Shown piece by piece: positions 9,221-18,257 of a DNA stretch of 62,271 nucleotides. The notes beneath the pieces were generated by a model, which was given only the letters and a program-made list of their open reading frames with translations, made no database searches and was not told the origin of the DNA. This stretch comes from an uncultured beta proteobacterium (lineage in GTDB: Bacteria; Pseudomonadota; Gammaproteobacteria; Burkholderiales; SG8-39): NCBI GenBank assembly GCA_902826155.1, contig CADEDU010000033.1, positions 1 to 62,271 on the forward strand, written 5' to 3'. The translations under genes were made by a program, and so were the position numbers. Numbering within the stretch: position 1 is the first letter of the stretch; every line of letters begins with the position of its first letter.

Positions 9221-10270
9221 CTACTCCATCTTGAACCCGATCGCCTTGATGATCGCCCCCCACTTCACAGACTCCGCCTCAATGAACGCCGCGTACTCCT
9301 CCGGCGAACTCGGCGAAGCCACCCCGCTCACCTTGTTGAACTGCTCGATCACCTGAGGCGAGCGCAACGCAGTGGTCGCCGCCTCGTGGATGCGCTTGCG
9401 CACATCGGCCGGTGTCGCGGCCGGCGCGACCAGCCCGTACCAGTTGTCGGAGATCACGCGCGGATACTTCTCTTCGACGGTGGTGGGCACATTGGGTAGC
9501 GCACTCACCCGTTGCGCGCTGGTGATCGCCACCGCCTTGAGCGCACCGGAGCGGATGTGCGGCAGCACCACCGGCACGTCGAACACGCCCATCTGCACCT
9601 GACCACCGACCAGATCGGTCACCGCCGGCGCCGCACCCTTGTACGGCACATGCACCATGTCGACCTTCGCTTCCACCTTCAACAGCTCGCCGGCCAGATG
9701 CGTGATCGTGCCCGAGCCCGCTGAACCGAAGTTGACCTTGCCCGGATTGGCCTTCGCATACGCGACCAGCTCCGCGAGCGTCGTCGCCGGCACACTCGGG
9801 TGCAGCACCAGCACCTCGGGCACTTTCACCACGACGGTGATTGGCGCCAGATCCTTGCGCGGGTCGTAGGGCATCTTCGCCATCGAGTGCGGCGCCATCG
9901 CCACCGCCGAGCCGCTGTTCATCACCAGCGTATAGCCATCCGGCGCCGACTTCGCGGCCACATCGACACCAAGCACACCGCCCACGCCGGCGCGATTCTC
10001 GACCACCACCGGCTGGCCGAAATTCGCGCTCATACCCTGCGCGAGCGCGCGGCCGAAGATGTCAGCGGGGCCGCCTGCGGGGAAGCCGATGATCAGGCGC
10101 ACCGCCTTGTTCGGATAGTTCTGCGCCTGCGCGCTCGCGGTGCCAGGATGCATCGCGCACAGCGCAATGATGATGCTCGCGAGAACGAGCGCCCGGCTGG
10201 TCCGGCGTGCCCGGCCGGCACCGGTTGAAATCAACGCTGCCGCGCGTCGGCAGGGGTGGAACGTACGCAT
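9221..10270 (-). CDS. Bug/TctC-family periplasmic tricarboxylate-type receptor
   Basis: The protein is 349 residues long, with AAGGA placed before the ATG at 10270. A long basic N-terminus precedes a hydrophobic signal segment ending near ASAQAQ. The mature start (YPNKAVRLIIGFPAGGPAD), KSAPDGYTLVMN and HVPYKGAAPAVTDLVGG are hallmarks of the Bug family, which binds carboxylates or small amide-type ligands in a Venus-flytrap cleft. There is no transport pair beside it, so it may work with distant membrane partners or as a sensor. Its convergent neighbour is separated by the duplicated intergenic element. Confidence 0.93.
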   Translation of the reverse strand: MRTFHPCRRAAALISTGAGRARRTSRALVLASIIIALCAMHPGTASAQAQNYPNKAVRLIIGFPAGGPADIFGRALAQGMSANFGQPVVVENRAGVGGVLGVDVAAKSAPDGYTLVMNSGSAVAMAPHSMAKMPYDPRKDLAPITVVVKVPEVLVLHPSVPATTLAELVAYAKANPGKVNFGSAGSGTITHLAGELLKVEAKVDMVHVPYKGAAPAVTDLVGGQVQMGVFDVPVVLPHIRSGALKAVAITSAQRVSALPNVPTTVEEKYPRVISDNWYGLVAPAATPADVRKRIHEAATTALRSPQVIEQFNKVSGVASPSSPEEYAAFIEAESVKWGAIIKAIGFKME

Positions 10271-10343
10271 CGTGATGTCCTTGGAATGGTTGAGCGCCCG
10301 GGCATTGTGAGCGATCGGCAGTCAGCGTAGCAACGTCGAGCGC

Positions 10344-10766
10344 TCAGTGCTCACCGATCAGATGCAGCACGACCTCGCGCGTGTGCGCATGCGTGCGATG
10401 CTCGTACAGATAGATGCCTTGCCAGGTGCCCAGTACCGGCTCGCCCTCGATCACCGGAATCGATAGCTGCGTCTGCGTGAGCGCGGCACGCACATGTGCC
10501 GGCATGTCATCGGGGCCTTCGGTGGTGTGCGCGAATAACGCATCGCCATCGGGGACCAACCGTGCGAAGAACCGTTCGAGGTCGCGCTGCACCGTCGGAT
10601 CGGCGTTCTCCTGGATCAGCAGACTGGCCGAGGTGTGGCGCACGAATACCGTCAGCAGCCCGCTGCGGATCGCGCTTGCCTTCACCCAGGCGCGGATGTC
10701 GCCGGTCAGCTCGGTCAGGCCGCGGCCGCGCGTGCGGCACGAGAGCGTTCGATTCGCTTGCTGCAT
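10344..10766 (-). CDS. yjbQ: YjbQ family protein (secondary thiamine-phosphate synthase type)
   Basis: The protein is 140 residues long, the normal size for YjbQ/UPF0047. It carries the family motifs HTSASLLIQENADPTVQRDL (about 44-63) and HTTEGPDDMPAH (about 80-91), plus the C-terminal GTWQGIYLYEHR. E. coli YjbQ has weak thiamine-phosphate synthase activity in vitro; the physiological role is unclear. The histidines probably bind metal in a trimeric fold. It is a stand-alone gene between a Bug receptor and a protease gene. Confidence 0.93.
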   Translation of the reverse strand: MQQANRTLSCRTRGRGLTELTGDIRAWVKASAIRSGLLTVFVRHTSASLLIQENADPTVQRDLERFFARLVPDGDALFAHTTEGPDDMPAHVRAALTQTQLSIPVIEGEPVLGTWQGIYLYEHRTHAHTREVVLHLIGEH

Positions 10767-10846
10767 CGGAGGCGGAAGACTGGTCTACGAAAACGTGGAA
10801 GGGCTGACGCGCCGATTGTGCAGGAAGCGGCGCCGCCTTTCAGCCT

Positions 10847-11854
10847 TCAAGGCTTGGCGTTGCAGGGGGTGCGTTCGATGGCCGCGAGCAACTGCGGCAG
10901 CACGGTCTCGATCCTGAGGCCCGCGATCCGCCCGGGCCAGAGCTTCTCCGGCACGCCGCGCGCGCCGAAGAACTGATCGAGCCCGTCGCGATCGGCGGCG
11001 AGGACGATGCCGGTGGCCTGCAGCGCGCTGGCGCCGCTGAGCATCAACTCGGGACCACCGGAAGCGCCGGGACTCGCAGTGCAGTGCGACCGGAAGATGC
11101 GTCCGCGCTCACCCGGGGCGCGGTCCGCGACCCGCTCGCACACCTCGGCATGCAACTCGATCCGACCGCGGCGATGGGTCAGATCGCCGTGGAAGGCCGC
11201 GACGATGAAGGCGTGCCGTTCGCTGGAGGCGCCGGCCGCGTGCTCGATCGTCGGCAATGCGATCGGCACCACGTCCAGCGTGCCCTCAAGCCTGATCAGC
11301 GCCCAGTCCTCCGACATCGAGCGATGCAGATTGCCGGCCGCGACCACCGTACCCTCGCGCTCGACCCGGGGCCAGCCGCCGACGAAATCGGCCTGGGCTC
11401 TGACTCGCGCACCAACCGGACTGGTCTTGCGATCCAGGCGCACCATCAGCGGCTCGTCGCCGGATCGCGTCGGCGCCACCACGTGCGCGGCGGTCACCAC
11501 ATGGCAATTCGTCGCGGCGAGAAATCCGGTGCCGACCGCAGGGCTCAGCGCGACATTGCGAGGCCCACGCAGATCGGAGAGGTACACCACCGCCGCCCGC
11601 GCGCGGCGCACCGCTTCGCGCAAGGCGGCGTCGTGGCCACTGTAGCGATCGCCCGCGCGGACCGGCTCGCGGTGATCATCAAGGCCAACGTGCTTGCGTG
11701 CCGCATCCGATGCAGCACACGGTTCAGCCGCGCTCGCGCCACTCGCGTTGACGCCACCCGCATTGATGCCGCAATGAGTCGGGGTGGCAAGCGCGCCATC
11801 GTCCAAAAAGATCGCCCCGCCGGTGCAGGCACCGATCACGGCAGCAAGGCGCAT
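10847..11854 (-). CDS. trypsin-like (S1) serine protease, exported
   Basis: I chose the ATG at 11854 (MRLAAVIGACTGGAIF), which gives 335 residues beginning with a signal or anchor segment. An in-frame GTG at 11953 would add 33 Arg-rich residues encoded by a tandem repeat. Numbered from that longer form, the catalytic triad is visible as His157 (VTAAHV), Asp216 (EDWALI) and Ser298 (GASGGP). Several cysteines fit disulphides in the periplasm. The fold resembles single-domain trypsin-like proteases without PDZ domains. Its substrate is unknown. The gene seems monocistronic. Confidence 0.82.
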   Translation of the reverse strand: MRLAAVIGACTGGAIFLDDGALATPTHCGINAGGVNASGASAAEPCAASDAARKHVGLDDHREPVRAGDRYSGHDAALREAVRRARAAVVYLSDLRGPRNVALSPAVGTGFLAATNCHVVTAAHVVAPTRSGDEPLMVRLDRKTSPVGARVRAQADFVGGWPRVEREGTVVAAGNLHRSMSEDWALIRLEGTLDVVPIALPTIEHAAGASSERHAFIVAAFHGDLTHRRGRIELHAEVCERVADRAPGERGRIFRSHCTASPGASGGPELMLSGASALQATGIVLAADRDGLDQFFGARGVPEKLWPGRIAGLRIETVLPQLLAAIERTPCNAKP

Positions 11855-11855
11855 C

Positions 11856-11903
11856 ACCCAACGACGCACCGGACGAAACACCAGACGTAACACCGAACGA
11901 ATC
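11856..11903. repeat. four imperfect 12-base tandem repeats before the protease start
   Basis: On the plus strand the units are ACCCAACGACGC (11856), ACCGGACGAAAC (11868), ACCAGACGTAAC (11880) and ACCGAACGAATC (11892). If translated with the protease they encode the periodic xRxV pattern RSV-LRLV-FRPV-RRWV. The array ends one base before the preferred start codon. It resembles the 12-base array at 14500-14547. Confidence 0.6.
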
Positions 11904-12048
11904 ACGCGCGCTCGAATCAATCCCGATCGAGCGTCGAGCTTGCCAAGTGGCACACGGACGCACTACCGCGCCGGCGCTCGCGTAACACGACTTCACCGGC
12001 GTCGCGCGAGATTTCACATCAACGCGGCGCCGCAGAGTCACCGCGCAG

Positions 12049-13458
12049 CTACCGCAGCCACTTCTGCTCGATAGCGCGCGCCTCGTCGGTCGACAGCGCC
12101 GAGGGCGTTGGAAACCGGTCGCGCCACGCGTACGGGCGGGTGGCGTCGATGATCAGCTTGGAATTCGCGTTGACGCCCTGCGCCTTGGCATCGGGGCTGA
12201 TACGTGGATCGAGCGCCGAACTCCAGCCGTTGCGCACGATGTCGACCGCCTCACTCGGCTCGCAGCGGGTGTTGATCGCCCACAGCACGTCGTTGAGGTT
12301 CGACGGATCGATGTCGTCGTCGACCGCGACGATCACCCGGCCCATGTAGACGCTACCGGCGGCGATCAACGCGGCGCGCTTGGCATGCCCGTCGTAACGC
12401 TGCCTGAGCGAGACCACCGTCATCAGCGTCGAGACGTGCTGCCACACGCCGCGCACGTCCGATACCCCGGCGGCTTCGAGCGTGTTCCAGATGCCGCCCG
12501 CTCGAAACGGCAGGCCGACGTGAAAGCGCGGCGGCTTGAGCGGCGGCGAGCCGAGCAGGATCGGATCGTGCCGGTGGTGCAATGCGTGCACCTGCATCAG
12601 CGGGCCGGGGCGCTGGTCTGCCGCGTAGTAGCCGGTGAACTCACCGAACGGTCCCTCAGGGAGCGTGCCCTGTGCCATCGGCAACAACTCGCCTTCGAGC
12701 ACGATCTCGGCATACGCGGGAATCGGCAGGCCGGTATGCGGGCCCGCATGCACGTGCAGCGGCGCTTCGCGAATCGCCCCGGCGAAGTCAAGCTCGGAGG
12801 CGCCATCGGGCAGCGATTCGAATCCGGCGACGAACAGCGCCGGATCGTCACCGTTGACCACCGCGACCGGACACGCCTTGCCCTGATCCCAGTACTTCTT
12901 GGCGATGATCGCGCCGTGACGGCCGAGATGATCAAACTGCACCGTCACCCGGTTGCGATCGTGCACCTGCACGCGGTAGATCGATGCGTTGATCCAGCCC
13001 GAATCGGGGTCGCGCATCAGAACGATGCTGCCCGAGCCGATGTAAGGGCCGCCGTCGTGACGATGCCACACCGGAGCCGGCACGCGCGCCAGATCGACAT
13101 CGGGTCCGCTGCAGCTGTTCTCCAGATATCGCGCGGTGGAGACGGCCACGGGTTTGTGCAGCGTCAAGGTCTGGCGCTTCTTCATCCACGCGCGCAACGC
13201 ATCGAGCGGATGCAAAGTCGGATCGATGCCCAGCGCCAGCGCCGCGCGCGCGGGCGTCATCAACGGATTGGTGAACACACGCACACCCGGCGTGAACCCC
13301 TTGATGCGATCGAACAGCAGCGCCGGTTGCTCGGGCATACCCGCCGCAACTTCGGTGATGCCGCCGATTTCAAGATGCGGATCGGCACCGTCGATCCGGC
13401 GCAACTGGCCATGGCGTTCGACTCGGGCGATGAACGCGCGCAGATCGCGATCGGTCAT
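12049..13458 (-). CDS. UbiD-family decarboxylase
   Basis: The protein is 469 residues long, complete, with CCAGGAGCCGACCT before the ATG at 13458. It shows the family N-terminus (RDLRAFIARVERHGQLRRI), AEIVLEGELLP near 250-260 with the acidic active-site residues, GPFGEFTGYY, and a C-terminal DPSNLNDVLWAINTR segment. Such enzymes use prenylated FMN made by UbiX to remove or add a carboxyl group on unsaturated or aromatic acids. It follows the ketopantoate-reductase-like gene by 33 bases. A divergent Mo-hydroxylase subunit lies beyond. A role in catabolising an aromatic or heteroaromatic acid is plausible; ubiquinone synthesis is less likely in this context. Confidence 0.92.
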   Translation of the reverse strand: MTDRDLRAFIARVERHGQLRRIDGADPHLEIGGITEVAAGMPEQPALLFDRIKGFTPGVRVFTNPLMTPARAALALGIDPTLHPLDALRAWMKKRQTLTLHKPVAVSTARYLENSCSGPDVDLARVPAPVWHRHDGGPYIGSGSIVLMRDPDSGWINASIYRVQVHDRNRVTVQFDHLGRHGAIIAKKYWDQGKACPVAVVNGDDPALFVAGFESLPDGASELDFAGAIREAPLHVHAGPHTGLPIPAYAEIVLEGELLPMAQGTLPEGPFGEFTGYYAADQRPGPLMQVHALHHRHDPILLGSPPLKPPRFHVGLPFRAGGIWNTLEAAGVSDVRGVWQHVSTLMTVVSLRQRYDGHAKRAALIAAGSVYMGRVIVAVDDDIDPSNLNDVLWAINTRCEPSEAVDIVRNGWSSALDPRISPDAKAQGVNANSKLIIDATRPYAWRDRFPTPSALSTDEARAIEQKWLR

Positions 13459-13491
13459 AGGTCGGCTCCTGGTGAACGCCGGCGGGCGGGC

Positions 13492-14484
13492 TCAGGCTCG
13501 GGCGGCCTGCGCGCTCGGCAACAATCCGGCGCTGCTCGCCTTCAACCGCACCGCTGCCCCGAACGCTTGCAGCACCGGCATCGCGACGTTCGCGCGAGCG
13601 GCCAATTCGAGCGGCGCATCGACGATCGCGCCGAGCTCCACCATTCGTCCGGCTTCGACGTCCTGCAGCATCGAGGGCTTGTGCACGCCCTTGTTGTACG
13701 CCTGCTCGAACGAGGGCACCGCGTTCGCCTCGATGTCGCTGCCGAACGCGCGCGCCAGCGTGGCGATCTCGCGCATGATGCTTTGCACCGCGCGGCCCAG
13801 TTCCGGATCGCGCGCCACGTCGATCTGCCGCGCGCCGGTCAGCGCACACAGCGGGTTGAAGGCGGCGTTGGTCATCAGCTTCGCCCACACCGCGTGATGC
13901 ACGTCGGGCACCGCCACCGCGCCGAACGCCGTGCCCTCGAAGGCGCGTGCGATACGCTCGGCCGCGGCAACGTTGCCGCCGCGTTGCGACGGTCCAACCG
14001 TGAGCTTGCCCGGGACCGTGTGCGCCCAGTGGCCGGGCGCAGGTCGGTTGGCGGGGGAATACGTGGTGCCGCCGACGAGTTGCTCGGTCGCGATGGCCGT
14101 CGCCAGCGAACCATCCGGGTCGACCGCTCGAATCGGCGCATCAGCCGAGCCGAACCACCACGGCACGCCGTTCACCACCGGTGAGACGAGCGTGTGCGCG
14201 CCGATCGCTGGCCGCGCCGAAGCCATCGCCTCGGTCAGCGAGAACGCTTTGGTGGTGAGCAGCACGATGTCGTGCACGCCCGCCTCGACGCCGCTGGTGA
14301 CCACGCGCGGCCGACCGTGCAGCGCCTGCTTGTCGGGCGTGGTCAGGCGGATGCCGTCGCGCGCGATGATCTGTGCGTTCTCGCCGCGCGCGAGCACGGT
14401 GACAGGCCGATCAGCCGCCGCCAGATAGCCGGCGAAGATGCCGCCGATGGCGCCGGCACCGACGATGAGTACGCGATCAGTCAT
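13492..14484 (-). CDS. ketopantoate reductase-like dehydrogenase (PanE/ApbA family)
   Basis: The protein is 330 residues long. The N-terminal Rossmann motif GAGAIGGIFAG (9-19) binds NADP, and HHAVWAKLMTNAAFNPLCAL contains the family lysine and asparagine. The C-terminal helical domain is intact. PanE itself makes pantoate, but this family includes many paralogues acting on other 2-oxo acids. It is transcribed just ahead of a UbiD gene and opposite a Mo-hydroxylase gene. I therefore infer a catabolic role rather than coenzyme A synthesis. No pan genes are nearby. Confidence 0.88.
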   Translation of the reverse strand: MTDRVLIVGAGAIGGIFAGYLAAADRPVTVLARGENAQIIARDGIRLTTPDKQALHGRPRVVTSGVEAGVHDIVLLTTKAFSLTEAMASARPAIGAHTLVSPVVNGVPWWFGSADAPIRAVDPDGSLATAIATEQLVGGTTYSPANRPAPGHWAHTVPGKLTVGPSQRGGNVAAAERIARAFEGTAFGAVAVPDVHHAVWAKLMTNAAFNPLCALTGARQIDVARDPELGRAVQSIMREIATLARAFGSDIEANAVPSFEQAYNKGVHKPSMLQDVEAGRMVELGAIVDAPLELAARANVAMPVLQAFGAAVRLKASSAGLLPSAQAARA

Positions 14485-14499
14485 TGGGTCGTCTACCGG

Positions 14500-14547
14500 T
14501 TCGCCCTGAAGTTCGTCTTGGGGTTCGTCTTGGGCTTCGCTTTGATG
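14500..14547. repeat. four 12-base tandem repeats in a divergent promoter region
   Basis: The units are TTCGCCCTGAAG, TTCGTCTTGGGG, TTCGTCTTGGGC and TTCGCTTTGATG, arranged head to tail. The array starts 16 bases upstream of the PanE-like start codon and about 100 bases from the Mo-hydroxylase start. It could affect spacing or regulator binding for either gene. The consensus resembles the array at 11856-11903. Confidence 0.6.
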
Positions 14548-14650
14548 CCAATCGCCCGGTTGGTACAGTCAGCACAGCTTTTCGCGCGGGCCCTTCGCAA
14601 CTTTGCTACTTTAGCAGGCACTCTCCGCCGTCCACTCTGACCGCTGCATC

Positions 14651-17089
14651 GTGCAATCGCCTCCATCGTTCGTTACCGCCGCGCCTCTCAACACCGAGTC
14701 GTTCGCACCACCGCTGGGCGTGCCGCTGCCGCGCGCCGGTGCACGCGTTCATCTGCAGGGTCGCGGCCGCTTCGTCGATGATGTGCCCGCACTGCGGCTG
14801 ACCCACGCGGCATTCCTGCGCAGTCCGGTGGCGCACGCGCACATCGTGCGCATCGACGCGAGCGCCGCACGCGCCATGCCGGGCGTCATTGCGATCTTCA
14901 CCGGCGAAGATCTCGCGCCGCACTGCCATCCGTACCGGGGCGTGCTCACGCATCTGCCGACCATGCAATCGGCGCCGCAATGGCCGCTCGCGCGCGAACG
15001 CGTGCGCTGGGTGGGCGAGCCAGTGGCGATCGTCATCGCCGAGACTCGCGCCCTCGCGGAAGACGCGGTGCATGCGATCGCGTTCGAGTGGGAGGCGCTG
15101 CCGGTGCTGGTCGATCCCGCAGCCGCCTTGGCGCCCGGTGCGCCGCTGATTCAACCGGAGTTGGGCACCAATCTGCTGTTCGAGACGAACGTCGCGACAC
15201 CAAATGTCGACCATGCGTTCGCAAGCGCATCGCACGTCGTCGAGGCCGATCTGCGCACCCGTCGCGTGACTGCGGTGAGCCTCGAACCGCGCGCACTCCT
15301 TGCCCAGTGGAACCGCGCCGCCGCGACTCTCACGGTGACGATGAGCACGCAGGTGCCGTACATGATGCAGGCGGTGTTCGCGCGCGTACTGGGCATCGGC
15401 GAGGACAGCGTGCACGTCACGGCCGCTGACACCGGTGGATCGTTCGGTTTGAAGATCCACGCATTCGGCGACGAGATGGCGGTCGCGATCGCCGCGCGTC
15501 TGACCGACCGGCCGGTGAAGTTCATCGCCGACCGGCTCGAATCGTTCGTCACCGACGTGCATGCGCGCGCCCACGAAGCCCGCGTGCGCCTGGCGCTGGA
15601 TGCCGACGGCCAGATGCTCGCGTTCGACGTCGACGATCTGTGCGGCGCCGGCCCATTCTCGATGTATCCGCGCGGCAGTGCCAACGAATCGCGCCACGTC
15701 ACTGGACTGGTCGGCGCGTGCTATCGGATCAGCGAGTACCGCGCGCGTTCCCGCGTCGCGCTGCAGAACAAGAACATGTACGCGCAGTACCGCGGCGTGG
15801 GCCATCCGATCGCGTGCCTGTTCACCGAGGCGTTGGTCGAGCAGGCGGCGCGCCGGTTGCGGATCGATCCGGTGGACCTGCGCCGGCGCAACCTCGCCCA
15901 CGACGATGCCTACCCGCGCAAGGCGCTGTCGGGCGCGAACTTCGAGCGGCTGTCATTGCAGGCGTGCCTCGAGTCGCTGGTGAAGCTGATGGACTACGAC
16001 GCGCTGCGTGCCGAACAGCGGCTGCAGCATGAACGCCGGGTCGGGGCCAGCGGTGAACACCATCGCGCCGGACTCCATCGCGGCATCGGCATCGCGGTGT
16101 TCGTCGAGAACTCCAATCACTCCTCGACCACCTACGGACGGGGCGGTGCGCCGATCGCCACGCAGGACGGCGCGATGGTGCGGCTCACGCCCACCGGTGG
16201 CCTGGCCTGCGCCGTGAGCCTCACCGACTCGGGTCAGGGTGTGCAAACGGCGATGGCGCAGATCGCGGCCAGCGCACTGGGTGTGCCGATCCATCGCGTG
16301 CAGGTGGTGCTGGGCGACACGCTGCATACGCCGTTCGGTGGCGCCAACTGGGGCTCGCGCGGCACCGGCATCGCCGGCGAAGCGCTGTGGCAGGCGAGCC
16401 TCGCGCTCAGGGCACAGCTCGTCGCGGCAGCACGGGCACTCAAGCCCGACGCTCCTGCACGGCTCGTGTTGCGCGACGGCGCGATCATCGGCGACGAGGG
16501 TGACCAGCTAGTCGTGACGCTGGCCGAGCTTGCCAACGCGATCTATTTCCGTCCGGATTTCTTCCCGCGCGAATTTCAGCCCGAGCCGATCGCCACGCGC
16601 CACTACGCACAGAAGCACTTCGACGGCATCTACGCCAACGGTGCGGCAGGCTGCATGGTCGATGTCGACGCCGATACGGGTTTCGTGCACGTGCGCAAGG
16701 TGTGGGTCGTCGACGATTGCGGTACCGTGATCAATCCGTTGCTGGTCGATGAGCAGATACGCGGCTCGGTCGTACACGCGCTCGGTCAGGTGTTGCTCGA
16801 GAGCTGCGAGTACGGTGCCGATGGCGCGTTGCGCAACGGCACGCTCGCGGATTATCTGGTGCCGATGGCAGCCGGAATGCCCGACATCGCGATCGATCAT
16901 GTCTGCACAGCGACCCGTACCTCGATGTTAGGGGCGAAGGGCGCCGGCGAAGCGGGCGTGACGGGTACGCTTGCCGCCGCATTCAATGCCGTAAACGACG
17001 CGCTCGCGCCGCTCGATGCGCAAGTGCTGGAATTGCCGATCACGCCGGAGCGGGTGCTGCAGGCTCTGCGCGTGACGGCTTCGACATAA
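14651..17089 (+). CDS. molybdopterin-binding large subunit, xanthine dehydrogenase family (second copy)
   Basis: The protein is 812 residues long with a GTG start at 14651; no better start is visible. The N-terminal hammerhead domain (LQGRGRFVDDVPALRLTHAA) is followed by GGSFGLK, a Ser variant of the usual GGGFG motif. It also has QYRGVGHPIA and the C-terminal GAKGAGE with the catalytic glutamate at 767. It shares only family-level patterns with the copy at 5946, so they are distant paralogues and not a recent duplication. There is no FeS or FAD subunit nearby. A Bug receptor follows after 18 bases and is probably co-transcribed, which suggests hydroxylation of an imported carboxylate. Confidence 0.9.
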   Translation: MQSPPSFVTAAPLNTESFAPPLGVPLPRAGARVHLQGRGRFVDDVPALRLTHAAFLRSPVAHAHIVRIDASAARAMPGVIAIFTGEDLAPHCHPYRGVLTHLPTMQSAPQWPLARERVRWVGEPVAIVIAETRALAEDAVHAIAFEWEALPVLVDPAAALAPGAPLIQPELGTNLLFETNVATPNVDHAFASASHVVEADLRTRRVTAVSLEPRALLAQWNRAAATLTVTMSTQVPYMMQAVFARVLGIGEDSVHVTAADTGGSFGLKIHAFGDEMAVAIAARLTDRPVKFIADRLESFVTDVHARAHEARVRLALDADGQMLAFDVDDLCGAGPFSMYPRGSANESRHVTGLVGACYRISEYRARSRVALQNKNMYAQYRGVGHPIACLFTEALVEQAARRLRIDPVDLRRRNLAHDDAYPRKALSGANFERLSLQACLESLVKLMDYDALRAEQRLQHERRVGASGEHHRAGLHRGIGIAVFVENSNHSSTTYGRGGAPIATQDGAMVRLTPTGGLACAVSLTDSGQGVQTAMAQIAASALGVPIHRVQVVLGDTLHTPFGGANWGSRGTGIAGEALWQASLALRAQLVAAARALKPDAPARLVLRDGAIIGDEGDQLVVTLAELANAIYFRPDFFPREFQPEPIATRHYAQKHFDGIYANGAAGCMVDVDADTGFVHVRKVWVVDDCGTVINPLLVDEQIRGSVVHALGQVLLESCEYGADGALRNGTLADYLVPMAAGMPDIAIDHVCTATRTSMLGAKGAGEAGVTGTLAAAFNAVNDALAPLDAQVLELPITPERVLQALRVTAST

Positions 17090-17107
17090 CAAAGCGAGGA
17101 GAACTCC

Positions 17108-18088
17108 ATGCTGATCCATCGTCTGACCGCCGCGGTGATGACTTGCGCGGTGCTTTCGTGCGTCACGGCCACCACGGCCCGGGCGCAGGCGTACCCGTCC
17201 AAGCCGGTACGCGTGATCGTGCCGTATCCACCCGGCGGCGGCCTCGATTTCGCCGCGCGGCTGGTGACCGGCAAGATGGCCGAGAGCACGGGCCAGCAGT
17301 TCCTGATCGACAACCGCCCGGGCGCATCGGGCATTGTCGGTGCCGAAGCGCTGATCAAGTCGGCCCCTGATGGCTACACCATCTTCGTCGGCGATCTCGC
17401 CTCGCTGTCGCTCAATCCGATTCTCTATGCGAAGTTGCCGTACGACCCGTTCAAGGACTTCGCGCCGATCGGTCGGCTGCTCCGCGCCGCACTGATGCTG
17501 GTGGTGCCAGCGGATTCATCGATCGCGAGCGTGAAGGATCTCGTCGATCGCGCCAAAGCCAATCCGGGCAAGCTGAACTACGGCATTCCCGGCGTCGGCG
17601 CACCGCATCACCTCACGATGGAGCTATTCCTGCTCACCACCGGCGCGAAGATGACCCACGTGCCGTTCAAAGGCGCCGCCGCCGCGGTACAGGAACTCGT
17701 GAGCGGCCGGCTCGATGCGATGTTCTCGGATCTGGGCAGCGGCGGACCGCAAGTGCGAGGCGGCAAGATGAAAGGGCTCGCGGTCGCGCACGCCACGCGC
17801 ATGCCGCAATTTCCAAACGTGCCGACTGTCGCCGAATCGGGCTACGCAGGCTTCGACGCGTTTGCCTGGTCGGGCGTGGTCGCACCGGCCGGCACGCCGC
17901 GCGAGATCGTGCAGCGGCTCAACGCCGAGATGACCAAGGCGTGGAGCGATCCTTCCGTACAACAGAAACTCGGCGATGTCGGCTTCGAAGCGATGCCGGG
18001 ACCGCCCGAAGCGTTGCCGCCCTTCATGCGCGACGAGCAGACGAAGTGGCGCAAGGTGATCGAGGCAGCGAAGATCAAAGTGGAGTAG
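17108..18088 (+). CDS. Bug/TctC-family periplasmic receptor
   Basis: The protein is 326 residues long with a GCGAGGAGAACTCC site before the ATG. A signal peptide ends near TARAQAYPS. Family motifs include KPVRVIVPYPPGGGLDFAAR, KSAPDGYT and HVPFKGAAAAVQELVSG. It lies 18 bases after the Mo-hydroxylase large subunit and is probably co-transcribed with it. It would capture the substrate, or a related carboxylate, in the periplasm. No membrane partner is adjacent. Confidence 0.93.
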   Translation: MLIHRLTAAVMTCAVLSCVTATTARAQAYPSKPVRVIVPYPPGGGLDFAARLVTGKMAESTGQQFLIDNRPGASGIVGAEALIKSAPDGYTIFVGDLASLSLNPILYAKLPYDPFKDFAPIGRLLRAALMLVVPADSSIASVKDLVDRAKANPGKLNYGIPGVGAPHHLTMELFLLTTGAKMTHVPFKGAAAAVQELVSGRLDAMFSDLGSGGPQVRGGKMKGLAVAHATRMPQFPNVPTVAESGYAGFDAFAWSGVVAPAGTPREIVQRLNAEMTKAWSDPSVQQKLGDVGFEAMPGPPEALPPFMRDEQTKWRKVIEAAKIKVE

Positions 18089-18257
18089 CGCGCGTCGCGT
18101 GCACGACACTGCCGTGAACAAGTGCGCCCCGGGTGTTGCGCGGGCCATTCATCCGCGACCGGCGGGCGATCGAGTGGAATAGTGCCCTAACGCCCGCTGA
18201 CATCTTTCACATACCTTTCCCGCCCACAACACTCAAAGCTGTTCGGGAGGGAGAGAC

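Noticed and set aside
12385..14184. A 599-codon plus-strand open frame opposite UbiD and the PanE-like gene
   Set aside because: It is antisense to two clear genes with no motif of its own.
12049..17089. Assignment as the hmf furoate/HMF pathway
   Set aside because: UbiD, Mo-hydroxylase and a receptor fit, but the furoyl-CoA synthetase and the small and medium Mo subunits are missing, so the name cannot be supported.
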